Origin: Trissonchulus latispiculum
Lineage: Eukaryota > Nematoda > Enoplea > Enoplida > Ironidae
Assembly: GCA_030248195.1 (NCBI GenBank)
Contig: JASAND010028151.1
Span: 37,047 to 101,046, forward strand
DNA: 64,000 nucleotides
Direction: 5' to 3'
Part shown: positions 44,690-56,256 of the stretch, piece after piece
Layout of the letters: every line of letters begins with the position of its first letter
How positions within the stretch are numbered: the first letter of the stretch is position 1
Position numbers and translations under genes: made by a program
Notes under the pieces: generated by a model
What the model saw: the letters and a program-made list of their open reading frames with translations, nothing else
What the model was told of the DNA's origin: nothing
The model's database searches: none

Positions 44690-46705
44690 ATAGGGGTCGC
44701 GGCAGCGACCTCTATAATATGTGTCAAAAGTCCCTGGAGACACCGTAAAATAAGCTGCGCAAAATCCTGCGCAGATTTCATGCGCAAATTGTAGAGCACA
44801 TCGAGTTTAGTATGTGTGCGAAGTTTCAGCCCCGTATCACTTTCCGTTAAAAAGTTGCGCCCCGGACCGGTTATGGCGGCGATGTTTTTTTTCGGTTTCT
44901 CCTATTTAATGGTCGTATTGTCCTGACTTTCCGCCTCTTTCACGTAATCTGCAGCGGAGGCCGGACCTAAAGGGGTATAGGGTCTGGTAGTACCCCATGC
45001 GCCATTTAAGAATCGCTACTTTTTTTGCGCCGCAGGTGCGCCACAGCGCCGCAGCGGCACCGCAAAGTCGGCTCAGAGCGAAAAGTGACCATTTTTGTGG
45101 TCGCTGCGCAGCTCGAACGTTAAGAGCTGGAGCCGATTTCTTTTTATATTCAGAAACTACATATATTGAACTAACTAAATAGCTACATAAGTCTCGTTTC
45201 TCTATCACTTCCCATGCGACCACAGTGGCCGGTCAAAAATGGTGAAAATTCGAAAAATGAAAAATCGAAATTTCTCGCTGTGTATTCAACTTAGAAAGCT
45301 CAATTCTTTCATACAAAGGTTTTCTGGCACGGCGCACGTAAGCAGTTTTGCCGTCGGACCCACCCATATTGCTGGGCTGGTTCCACTTTGCTGTCGGGAG
45401 GGTCAAGTCGGTACCGACTTCCAAGAACACCATATAGGATCTGCATAGCCTCTCAAAACTTTGTCCATAGGGGTTTTCTGGTGCGCCCAGCTCATTTCCG
45501 GTGACCGTTTTGCCGTCCGACCCACCCATTTTGCTGGGCTGGTTCCACTTTGCTGTCGGGAGGGTCAAGTCGGTACCGACTTCCAAGAACACCATATAGG
45601 ACTGTGCATAGCCTCTCAAAACTTTGTCCATAGGGGTTTTCTGGTGCGCCCAGCTCATTTCCGGTGTCCGTTTTGCCGTCCGATCCACCCATTTTGCTGG
45701 GCTGGTTCCACTTTGCTGTCGGGAGGGTCAAGTCGGTACCGACTTACAAGAACACCATATAGGACTGTGCATGGCCTCTCAAAACTTTGTCCATAGAGGT
45801 TTTCTGGTGCGCCCAGCTGATTCCCGGAGTCCGTTTTGCCGTCCGACCCACCCATTTTGCTGGACTGGCTCCACTTTGCCGTTTGAAGGGTAAATCGGGT
45901 AGGCGGTCAAGTGGTCAAAAATAAAATTTTTCAAAAGTGGTCAAATTTGGTACCAAATGAAAGCCCGCATCGAACTGAGCAACTTTTGTCATAGAAGTGC
46001 GTACCTAAAGTGGCTGTAGAGGGCTGTGGTGGGGTGGGGTGGAGACTTAGGCGATTTTGGGTCAAAAATAAAATTTTTTAAAAGTGGTCAAATTTGGTAC
46101 CAAATGAAAGCCCTAAGTGAGCTGAACAACTTTTGTCATAGAATTGCATGCTCAAAGTGGCTGTAGAGGGCTGTGGTGGGGTGGGGTGGGGACTTAGGCG
46201 ATTTTGGGTCAAAAATTAAAATTTTCAAAAGTGGTCAAATTTGGTACCAAATGAAAGCCCTAAGTGAGCTGAACAACTTTTGTCATAGAAGTGCGTACCT
46301 AAAGTGGCTGTAGAGGGCTGTGGTGGGGTGGGGTGGAGACTTGGCGATTTTGGGTCAAAAATTAAAATTTTCAAAAGTGGTCAAATTTGGTACCAAATGA
46401 AAGCCCTAAGTGAGCTGAACAACTTTTGTCATAGAATTGCATGCTCAAAGTGGCTGTAGAGGGCTGTGGTGGGGTGGGGTGGGGACTTAGGCGATTTTGG
46501 GTCAAAAATTAAAATTTTCAAAAGTGGTCAAATTTCGAGTCAAATGAAGGCCCGCATCGAACTGAACAACTTTCGCCATAGAACCACCCACCCAAACTTG
46601 CTGTGTCGGATTTATATACTTGCTTTCTCAACCGGAATTTAAACGACAGACATAGGCCCAACACACATATTATCCCCTTTTGTGCGGAGCATTTTTGTTA
46701 CTTGT
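44690..46705 (-). mobile_element. Modular element, copy 6 (inverted relative to copy 5)
   Basis: Reading right to left it starts ACAAGTAACAAAAATGCTCC (46705), has five units of about 150 bp (46600-45920), then three to four units of about 130 bp with GGTACCGACTTGACCCTCCC (45890-45345), the GCGGCGCTGTGGCGCACCTG segment, and ends in hairpin ATAGGGGTCGC.. (44690-44716). It is longer than copy 5 through extra array units. The hairpin is about 50 bases from the acceptor of Rubicon exon A. Confidence 0.85.
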
Positions 46706-46769
46706 ATATATATACGTATGTTCTTCGTGACAATTCATATCTAAGGATCGATTATTGGTTTTTTCTTGC

Positions 46770-46856
46770 CACGGGCGCTGTTAAATTTTGGGGAGCGACG
46801 TTTCGCCCATCTTTACCTATGGGCGACTTCAGGCTATAATTTAACAGCGTCCATGT
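46770..46856. repeat. Small hairpin (GGGCGCTGTTAAATT arms)
   Basis: GGGCGCTGTTAAATTTTG at about 46772 is mirrored by ATAATTTAACAGCGTCC at about 46838, with GCGACG...GGGCGA text between. It could be a very short MITE. Confidence 0.45.
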
Positions 46857-47384
46857 AAAGAACAAAATATTAAGTGCATACACAATACATTGTATGTACA
46901 AAAAAGAAAATGAGCATACAAAGTTAACACAGGAATAAGAGTAAACAAGGAACATGTCGTCCTTGATCTGACAAAAGGACCTAACTGAAAACTCAAAATT
47001 TAAAGTTATGGCCTTTTGAAAATTTCAGTAAAGAAAAAACTTGTTTTTGGATTTATGTAGGTTTAGTCTTCGCAAACGTTTTAGTCATACTTATTACTGA
47101 AATACCTCCAGTTCGGACAATACGTTTTTCTGTCTTAGCAGTTGGGTTCTGTTATTTTGGTAATTTATTTACTAATTACTTTTCACTTAGGTCTCTTTGC
47201 CATGCCAAAATTTTCTCCTTGACACACAAAATTATTTTTCCTAACTGCACAATTTTTTCAAAAAATCAAAAAATATGACGGCCGTAGCTCACACTTCTGC
47301 CTCTTTCGACTAACCTCTATAAATTTAAGCTTACTGTGCGCATAACCATGGTGCGATATAACAGTTTCTAGAAAGAAAGGTATG

Positions 47385-48461
47385 CAGGGCTGTTGCGCGG
47401 TCTTCCTCAGAAAAAAGGAATAAAAAAAGGAATTTTGAAACAGAAAAAAGGAAAAAGGAATTTTTCCGATGAAAACTGGCAAAAATAATAAACTTTAAAG
47501 GCTATTTTCTTGCTACTACGCTATCGCATTTCATATTATTTTGCTTTAAAAATTTAATCTGATCGGATAGATTCGATGAAAAAGAGCGATTTTTTCTTTA
47601 TACATTCACATCTGAAAATGGCTCCTGAAATGTGTACTGCCGCCAGTAAACTTTTATGCATATAGCATATATACACAGACTCAAGGCCGCACCCAGTTGG
47701 GGGGGGGAAGGGGTCTAGACTCCCCCCGGGATGACAAAATGGAAAAGTTTTGCTATTTTTATGGCAAAACAGCTATTTTTAAAAAATGTTCGCGCCCTCG
47801 GCGCGATAATTTACTTTTTGCAAGAAATTAATGTCCACTGTACTGTTTTTGGGCAAAAATAAAAAATTTTCAACTTCTGGGAGGCTCCGCCCCCAGACGC
47901 CCCGTAGCACTCATCTTGGACCCCCCTTATCAAAACCCTGAGTGCGGGCCTGCACAGACTTATAGTGGACAGGGACTAGACAGTGGTGGACTTTTTAGCT
48001 TTTTATGATAAGAAACTACCTACAACCATCAAAATTTGCGTTGCGTAACAAAACAATACATGTGCTGAACAGAATAAAATCGTTAAAATTTGCTATTTCA
48101 TGCACTCTAGAAACTGCAAAACCTCAGCCGTTACTATAGATTAAATCTACACTTTTCCAGCCAAATAGACCAAAATACAATACGTAAAGCCAACTCAAGT
48201 TATTATTAAATATATACGTCCAAAATATAAAACCAGCTTTGAAATAAAAATCCATACGATCACATCCCGGCGAAGCCGGAAATTTTTGAAAAAATATGGG
48301 CAAAAATGTAATTTTTGCTTAAAAATTTTGAAATTTCCTAGACTTTTTGAAGTCAGCCAGAAAAAAAGGAAATAAAAGGAATTTTAGGCGAAAAAAGGAA
48401 ATAAAAGGAAGGTCTCGAAAAAAAGGAAATAAAAGGAAAAAAAGGAACCGCAACAGGCCTG
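47385..48461. mobile_element. GGAAAAAAAGG-rich transposon with 6-bp duplication, copy 2 (nested)
   Basis: Ends CAGGGCTGTTGCGCGGTC / AACCGCAACAGGCCTG are flanked by GGTATG (47379-47384 and 48462-48467). The terminal AAAAAAGGAAATAAAAGG repeats match the element at 9735-12214. Confidence 0.8.
47682..47952. mobile_element. hAT-type MITE, CAAGGCCGCACCC family (nested in a nested element)
   Basis: Ends CAAGGCCGCACCCAG / CTGAGTGCGGGCCTG are flanked by a perfect 8-bp duplication CACAGACT (47674-47681 and 47953-47960). G-run interior with a GGGAGGCTCCGCCCCC hairpin. It is the innermost of three stacked insertions. Confidence 0.82.
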
Positions 48462-49221
48462 GGTATGTATTCAAGGTTCACGATGTTTCTACATAAAGTA
48501 CGTCATAGATAGTGAAAAAGCTCGCATAAATAAAAAAAAGCCGGTACAATATTTGGATTGACTGGTTTTTGAGAATTAAATGCAATTCCAAACACAGCGG
48601 ACAAGAAAAGCTGCTAACATGGAGTTCGTTATTAAAGTTAGCGTTATTTTGTCAAATAAGGGCATTTCTGTTAATGCAGTAATTTAAAATTAAGTAAGCA
48701 GCATTTGCTGTTTGCAAGGAACTGTTACTGATTGCTGGATCATTAATAGTTAAACATTTTACAGGAAAAATTAGAAGAATGTAAAATTTGATGGCAAAAA
48801 GACCTAAGTAGGCCATAATAAATATCAAATCAGTGAATCTGTAGTGTGCAATGTGTAGAAATCATAGCGTGTCAAAATGACCTATGTGACTTAGGTCCCT
48901 GTAAGAAACCAGTTATCACCACTCTGAACATAGTGCCGAATGACAAATGGCTTTAACTTGTTCGTTTTAGCTCTACAGATACGTCCTTTTGCCAGATTAA
49001 ACTCAGCACATAAAGAAACCTAAATCTGCAAAAAACGCCATTTCGACCGTTTGGTCTAGTTAGGTCCTTTTGCCAGATCAAGGGCGATGTATATAAATAA
49101 AGTTTCTATTTTTCTGGCAATTTGTATGACTGAATAATTGTATGTATAACTAAACCTTGGCGTTAACTTACGAAAGAAGAATAGTCTTTATGCCGATCGC
49201 ATGTTATAAATATGTGTATAT

Positions 49222-50956
49222 ACAAGTAACAAAAATGCACCGCACAAAAGGGGATAATATGTGTGTTGGGCCTATGTCTGTCGTTTAAATTCCGGTTGAG
49301 AAAGCAAGTATATAAATCCGACACAGCAAGTTTGGGTGGGTGGTTCTATGGCGAAAGTTGTTCAGTTCGATGCGGGCCTTCATTTGACTCGAAATTTGAC
49401 CACTTTTGAAAATTTTAATTTTTGACCCAAAATCGCCTAAGTCCCCACCCCACCCCACCACAGCCCTCTACAGCCACTTTAGGTACGCACTTCTATGACA
49501 AAAGTTGCTCAGCTCGATGCGGGCTTTCATTTGGTACCAAATTTAACCACTTTTGAAAAATTTTATTTTTGAACCAAAATCGCCTAAGTCCCCACCCCAC
49601 CCCACCACAGGCCTCTACAGCCACTTTAGGTACGCACTTCTATGACAAAAGTTGCTCAGTTCGATGCGGGCTTTCATTTGGTACCAAATTTGACCACTTT
49701 TGAAAATTTTAATTTTTGACCCAAAATCGCCTAAGTCCCCACCCCACCCCACCACAGGCCTCTACAGCCACTTTAGGTACGCACTTCTATGACAAAAGTT
49801 GCTCAGTTCGATGCGGGCTTTCATTTGGTACCAAATTTGACCACTTTTGAAAATTTTAATTTTTGACCACTTGACCCCCTACCCGATTTACCCTTCAAAC
49901 GGCAAAGTGGACCCGGTCCAGCAAAATGGGTGGGTCGGACGGCAAAACGGACTCCGGGAATGAGCTGGGCGCACCAGAAAACCTCTATAGACAAAGTTTT
50001 GAGAGGCCATGCACAGTCCTATATGGTGTTCTTGTAAGTCGGTACCGACTTGACCCTCTCGACAGCAAAGTGGAACCAGCCCAGCAAAATGGGTGGGTCG
50101 GACGGCAAAACGGACACCGGAAATGAGCTGGGCGCACCAGAAAACCCCTATGGACAAAGTTTTGAGAGGCTATGCACAGTCCTATATGGTGTTCTTGGAA
50201 GTCGGTACCGACTTGACCCTCCCGACAGCAAAGTGGAACCAGCCCAGCAATATGGGTGGGTCCGACGGCAAAACTGCTTACGGGAATCAATTCGCCGTGC
50301 CAGAAAACCTTTGTATGAAAGAATTGAGCTTTCTAAGTTAAATACACAGCGAGAAATTTCGATTTTTCATTTTTCGAATTTTCACCATTTTTGGCCGGCC
50401 ACTGTGGTCGCATGGGAAATGATAGAGAAACGAGACTTAGCTATTTAGTTAGTTCAATATATGTAGTTTCTGAATATAAAAAGAAATCGGCTCCAGCTCT
50501 TAACGTTCGAGCTGCGCAGCGACCACAAAAATGGTCACTTTTCGCTCTGAGCTGACTTTGCGGCGCCGCTGCGGCGCTGTGGCGCACCTGCGGCGCAAAA
50601 AAAGTAGCTATTCTTAAATGGCGCATGGGGTACTACCAGACCCTATACCCCTTTAGGTCCGGCCTCCGCTGCAGATTACGTGAAAGAGGCGGAAAGTCAG
50701 GACAATACGACCATTAAATAGGAGAAACCGGAAAAAAACATCGCCGCCATAACCGGTCCGGGGCGCAACTTTTTAACGGAAAGTGATACGGGGCTGAAAC
50801 TTCGCACACATACTAAACTCGATGTGCTCTACAATTTGCGCATGAAATCTGCGCAGGATCTGCGCATGATTTTGCGCAGCCTCTGCGCAGCTTATTTTAC
50901 GGTGTCTCCAGGGACTTTTGACACATATTATAGGGGTCGCTGCCGCGACCCCTATG
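49222..50956 (+). mobile_element. Modular element, copy 7
   Basis: Same order as copy 5: ACAAGTAACAAAAATGCACC start, four 147-bp units (49345-49865), two to three units of about 130 bp with GGTACCGACTTGACCCT (49895-50230), the GCGGCGCCGCTGCGGCGC segment, and hairpin ATAGGGGTCGC/GCGACCCCTAT (50930-50956). Its second array matches copy 6 more closely than copy 5. Confidence 0.85.
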
Positions 50957-50967
50957 ATACTATATAT

Positions 50968-53717
50968 ATATCACGGGGCAGCTCGGAGAGCGCCCCATAA
51001 TATGAGCCAAAAAGGTACATTGCGTGTTTTCAAAATGCTTAATTTAATTAGGCGTAACTAATTAACGGTAAAGAATTAAGAGCTAATATTTACATTTTTG
51101 AAATCCCCAAGCCAAGAGCTTTCGAATGATACCAAACTTGCCCGGAAAAAATGAACTTTGAAAATTTTCATTTTTCAGACCTACTTTCTAAGTGGGGTTT
51201 TTTTCTCTGATGTTTCTCCTTTACGCTTTTGGTACATTTTCTAGCACACTGATTTTTCACATGCCTTATGGTGGTAACCTTTACCTATTATTACCCTGTT
51301 AACAAAACCATGAACCTGTTCACTATTGATTATTTTGGCCCAATTCGGCTTCTAGCGATTTCTACAGACTGTCAAACATGGGGTTGCGAAGCGTTTGGAC
51401 TTAGAAATTTTTCGAGGTCCCAACATAGAAAATTGTTAAAAAGTCGTCTAAAATAGCGTTTTTCAGCCATTTGGTGGTGCGCATATATAGTAAATCGGGG
51501 TCGCTGAAAACGATGAGCATATCGCCGAAACCGACGGATGTGACCCTCGGGCTGCATGGCGCCCGTGGTTCCTCGCCCAGGGTCAAAGTTGGGAAGTCCC
51601 CAAAAACAGCTGTTTTCGGCTTTTTTGTGGCAGCCATACATAGTAAATCGGGGTCGCTGAACACGATAGGCATGTTTGTTTCTCCGTGTGCTGCCGCTAT
51701 TGCGCTGCACTGCGATGCGGCAGCCGCAGCGACGCTGCAGGTGCAGCGCCGTGCAGCACGCCCTGTAACTTGAAATGGACAAGTTGAAACTGCCTGAAAG
51801 CTTGCCCTTATATAGTAAATCGGGGTCGCTGAACACGATGAGAGTATCCTCGTCGCTGTGCGGTGCTTCTATCGTGCTGCGCTGCGGCGCTGCAGCCGCA
51901 GCACCGTGCAGCACGCCCTGTAACTTGAAATGGACAAGTTGAAACTGCCTGAAAGCTTGCCCTTATATAGTAAATCGGGGTCGCTGAACACGATGAGAGT
52001 ATCCTCGTCGCTGTGCGGTGCTTCTATCGTGCAGCGCTGCGGCGTTGCCGCCGCAGCACCGTGCAACACGCCCTGTAACTTGAAATAGACAAGTTTAAAC
52101 TGCCTGAAAACTTGCCCTTATATAGTAAGTCGGGGTCGCTGAACACGATAAGCATATCGCCAAAACCGACGGATGTGACCCTCGGGCTGCATGGCGCATG
52201 TGGTTCCTCGCCCAGGGTCAAAGTTGGGAAAAATCCCCAAAAGCAGTTGTTTTCGGTCATTTGGCGGTGCGCAGAAAATCAGGGTCGCTCAAAACGATGA
52301 GCATATCGCCGAAACCGACGGATGTTACCCGCGAGCTGCATGGCGGCTGGGCTGCGGTTCCTCGCCCAGGGTCAAAGTTGGGAAAAATCCCCAAAAACAG
52401 CTGTTTTCGGCCATTTGGTGGAGCGCATAATATAGGAAATCATGGTCGCTGAAAACGATGAGCATATCGCCGAAACCGACGGATGTGACCCGCGAGCTGC
52501 ATGGTGCCTGCGGTTCCTCGCCCAGGGTCAAAGTTGGGGAAAATCCCCAAAAACAGCTGTTTTCGGCCATTTGGTGGTGCGCATATATAGGAAATCATGG
52601 TTGCTGAAAACGATGAGCATATCGCCGAAACCGACGGATGCGAGCCTCGGGCAGCATGGCGCCTGTGGTTCCTCGCCCAGGGTCAAAGTTGGGAAACGTC
52701 TCCAAAAACAGCCGTTTTCGGCCATTTGGTGGTGCGCATATATAGGAAATCGTGCTGCGCTGCGACACTGCAACCGAAATGTTGTGTAGAAATATTATTG
52801 GCATTGGAGAATCGACTGGTGGTGTTATTTGGTGATCCGACCAATCGCTGGCCAGATCTGTTTGAACCAGTTCCTGGTTCAATCCACAGGGGTACCATCT
52901 AGTTTAAGAGTAAAGGCTAATGTTAGCACATTCTCAAAAATGAAATAGGACAAGTAGGAAAAATGCTCCTTGCAGTCGCATGAAAAATACAATATGAGCC
53001 AGAAGGACAGCATTCAATTCGGCAAAAGACAAGATTTAAAATGTGTAATATGAACCAGCATTTAATTATGTAAAGGACAAGATTTAAAAGTTTAATATGA
53101 GCAGCTCGCTTTCTCGGGCTCATATTGACGCCTCACAGATAGCCCGTAAGGGGTATCATTCTTTCTTTGCTCTTTCGTATTTTCGTTCATAAGATTCTGA
53201 CAGAGCATGTACTCACAAACTTATTAACGTAGTACAAAACTGGTCCTGTTACACAGAAATTGATGATTGCAGTATGGTATATATTGCTGAAAATCAACAA
53301 GTTCTCCGTACGTTATTGAAAGATATGGTTTAGTATTTGAGGTGCATGCTGTATAATTAGATTGTATGTCGTGTGTAACTGCAATAAGCCCTGGTTTAAA
53401 TATTTCCAGCGTACCCTTGATTAGATGTTATATTACCGTGTGCTCTGCTTCGAATAGCTTGTAAATATATTGTTATTATATCTGTTCCACAGATTTCAGT
53501 TATATGTAACTTAATTGCAGACACAACTGTGTTCCTAAGGCGTCAATATGAGCCCGAGAAAGCGAGCTGCTCATATTAAACTTTTAAATCTTGTCCTTTA
53601 CATAATTAAATGCTGGCTCATATTACACATTTTAAATCTTGTCTTTTGCCGAATTGAATGCTGTCCTTCTGGCTCATATTGTATTTTTCATGCGACTGCA
53701 AGGAGCATTTTTCCTAC
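50968..53717 (-). mobile_element. Modular element, copy 8 (inverted, same family as copies 3 and 4)
   Basis: Reading right to left: palindrome 53717-52950 with arms starting ACAAGTAGGAAAAATGCTCC, an array (52790-51380) whose units contain GCTCATCGTTTTCAGCGACC and CCCCGATTTACTATATA, the GCTTTCGAATGATACCAAAC segment, and a hairpin (51005-50968). Some array units carry an extra CTGCGGCGGCAACGCCGCAG-type insertion. Confidence 0.82.
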
Positions 53718-53733
53718 GTATATATATATATAA

Positions 53734-54396
53734 TATCAAGAGTACATAATATAAGAGCATGAAACTCTTACACTAGCATATACAAATCATGCTAGGTATG
53801 CTCGGTTCATTAACTCGGGACCCCCTCCCCGTAACTTCCGGGGGGGGGGGTCCCACTTTGCACTAATTACACGCTTTCATATAAGCGTGTGTCTGCTTGC
53901 TGATTGGCCCACAGCCTACGGTTTACTGTAGGTAATTTATTAGTTATTTTAATTAATTAATTATAAATTTAATTAGGTTAATGCAATTAAAAAACTAATT
54001 CGACAACTTTGTAGCATTTTTTCTGCTCTTTTCAATGATATAAAAATTGTTGCACAATACAAAAATTCGCAGGAATGTAGTGTGCAACAATTTTTATATC
54101 ATTGGAAAGAGCAGAAAAAATGCCACAAAGTTGTCGAATTAGTTTTTTAATTGCATTAACCTAATTAAAGTTATAATTAATTAATTAAAATAACTAATAA
54201 ATTACCTACCATAGGTCTTAGGCTAATGGGCCAACCAGCGAGCAGACACACGCTTATATGAAAGCGTGTAATTAGTGCAAAGTGGGACCCCCCCGGAAGT
54301 TACGGGGGGGTCCCGAGTTAATGAACCGAGCATACCTACCATGATTTGTACATGCTAGTGTAAGAGTTTCATACTCTTTATTATGTACTCTTGATA
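53734..54396. mobile_element. Palindromic MITE, ATGCTCGGTTCATTAACTCG family, copy 2 (complete)
   Basis: 663 bp forming an almost complete palindrome: outer arm TATCAAGAGTACATAAT, then AACTCTTACACTAGCAT, ATGCTCGGTTCATTAACTCG, a G/C run, GCGTGTGTCTGCTTGCTG, and a centre around TTGTTGCACAATACAAAAAT. It shows the full left arm that copy 1 (2588-3146) lacks. Confidence 0.8.
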
Positions 54397-54417
54397 ATAG
54401 GTATATATATATTATAT

Positions 54418-55733
54418 ACAAGTAATAAAAATGCTCCTCCGGAGCATGAAAAAGTAATATGGGTAGTTGTGAGGTTGTAAAATCAAGAGAGGACTAGTCT
54501 TAAAAATGCGTAATATGGGGCTAGGTTCAAAAAAAGAAGAGGACTAGGTTGTGGGCGAATTAATATGGGCACAGCTTCGCCGAGCAACCCATATTCGCGG
54601 ACTGAAAAAGTTATATATTTTTATACGTACCAGTGTTCAGATTTAGTTACGGCACGTAAATAATATACGACTATGATAAACGAGTTTTAGTGGAAGCAAA
54701 CATTTCTTTCGATAAACTCTGAGCGTTTTAACCATTTTTAAGAAAAGTATATATTTCAACAATAACTTCAGGGCCAGGACACTCTTCGACGATCTTCTAT
54801 TTTTATTCAACCGTTAGCGTTACAATCATAGCTTTGGTTCTTTCTAGTTGCTTGTCGTAGTCTTACGTATATATAACTGCTGGAATTGTAATTATTGACT
54901 GACATTAATTGCTTTATGGCAATCGCCATGACGAAGCGTGAAAGCCCGCGAATATGGGTTGCTCGGCGAAGCTGTGCCCATATTAATTCGCCAACAACCT
55001 AGTCCTCTTCTTTTTTTGAACCTAGCCCCATATTACGCATTTTTAAGACTAGTCCTCTCTTGATTTTACAACCTCACAACTACCCATATTACTTTTTCAT
55101 GCTCCGGAGGAGCATTTTTATTACTTGTCCTTCTGTCATTTTAAAGGTTCCCTTTCCAGCAGTGAGCTGACGCAGATAAGGAGCTTGAAAAATGCAATAG
55201 GCAGGGCAAATGTGAGCAAATGGACTTTCATTTTTTTACCAAACATGACTACTTTTGAAGACTTTAATCTTTGACCCACGCCGGCCACCCACCCACAGGT
55301 CGGTGGGACCACTTTTTGTGGGTGGCATAATGACAAAAGTTGATCGCCTCGAAAAGGGCTTTCATTTGATACCAAACTTGACCACTTTTGAAGACTTTCA
55401 TTTTTGACCCACACCGGGCCCACTGTGGGTGGGCGCTGTGGGTCAGGGGTCACATCCACCGACCTCAGCAGTATGCTCATCGTTTTCAGCGACCCCGATT
55501 TACTATATATGGGTACCACCCCAAGGCCGAAAAACGCCATTTTTAGTGACTTTTAGGCCATTTCTAGTAAAAGTGGGACTTAGAAACTTTTCGCCAAAAC
55601 AGGTGAAAAAATGCAAAGTTTGGGCCCATCTCCTGAAAGCTCCAGAGCGAAATTAAAAAATCCCCCTCGTTACATTCCGCGCATAGTCCAAAATATTCAA
55701 GTAAAACAAACCAAACCGATCTAGCTGCTAACC
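54418..55733 (+). mobile_element. Modular element, copy 9 (truncated)
   Basis: Palindrome 54418-55128 has arms of about 183 bp starting ACAAGTAATAAAAATGCTCC with AATATGGG motifs. Then come two array units (55135-55440) with GGGCTTTCATTTGATACCAA, and a GCTCATCGTTTTCAGCGACC unit like the last unit of copies 3, 4 and 8. No terminal hairpin is present, and the copy breaks off before the G-run MITE at 55734. Confidence 0.75.
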
Positions 55734-56104
55734 CTGGGCTTATTCTAGTGGGGGGGGGTGGGTGGGGGCCCCCCCCATAAAACCCCGTCCCCCCCCACAA
55801 AAATCGCCCCCCCCCAAAAAAAGTAGGTGGCCCTTTTGGTACCAAATTTTGCCCTGAAAAAATCGCTCAGAAAGCCAAATTTTCAAAAATTTTCCGGCTT
55901 CGCCGGAGATTTTTACTCAGTTTTTGTCTTTTTTAACGTCTTTTTTATTTTTGCAATAAAAATCAACTTTTACGGTACATGCCAGAAAAATAGCGCTATT
56001 TTTAGCATATTTTTAGAAAAATTTTCGCCCCCCCCCAAAAATTCCGTGCCCCTCGGACCTTTGGGGGGGGCCCCCCCAAGAAAAAATCCCTAGAATAAGC
56101 CCAG
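55734..56104. mobile_element. G-run MITE with 5-bp duplication, copy 2
   Basis: Ends CTGGGCTTATTCTAG / CTAGAATAAGCCCAG are perfect inverted copies flanked by TAACC (55729-55733 and 56105-56109). G and C runs near both ends, one CCGGCTTCGCCGG hairpin (about 55892). Confidence 0.87.
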
Positions 56105-56256
56105 TAACCTGTGAAAAAAAGTCGATCACAACCGAAGTGCCAAAATAGCGAAAGTCCGACTTTGGGGCCTTGGCACAGAGCCAAAATTGGCCAGGTGCCA
56201 AAATGACCAAAAAAAGGTTGCATGGGAGGACCCTGCCTACCAACATAATAGTAGTA

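Larger units (their letters stand above)
46958..49086. mobile_element. TIR element with AAAGGACCTAACT ends, host of two nested elements
   Basis: Ends CGTCCTTGATCTGACAAAAG... and ...CTTTTGCCAGATCAAGGGCG are inverted copies with few mismatches, flanked by ATGT on both sides (46954-46957 and 49087-49090). Subtracting the nested element at 47385-48461 leaves about 1.05 kb. Confidence 0.65.

Noticed and set aside
38017..46705. A single 8.7-kb giant foldback transposon with 1.7-2-kb arms
   Set aside because: A third solo copy at 49222 shows each arm is a complete unit on its own, and the space between the arms holds a Rubicon exon and independently inserted elements. Two separate insertions are simpler.
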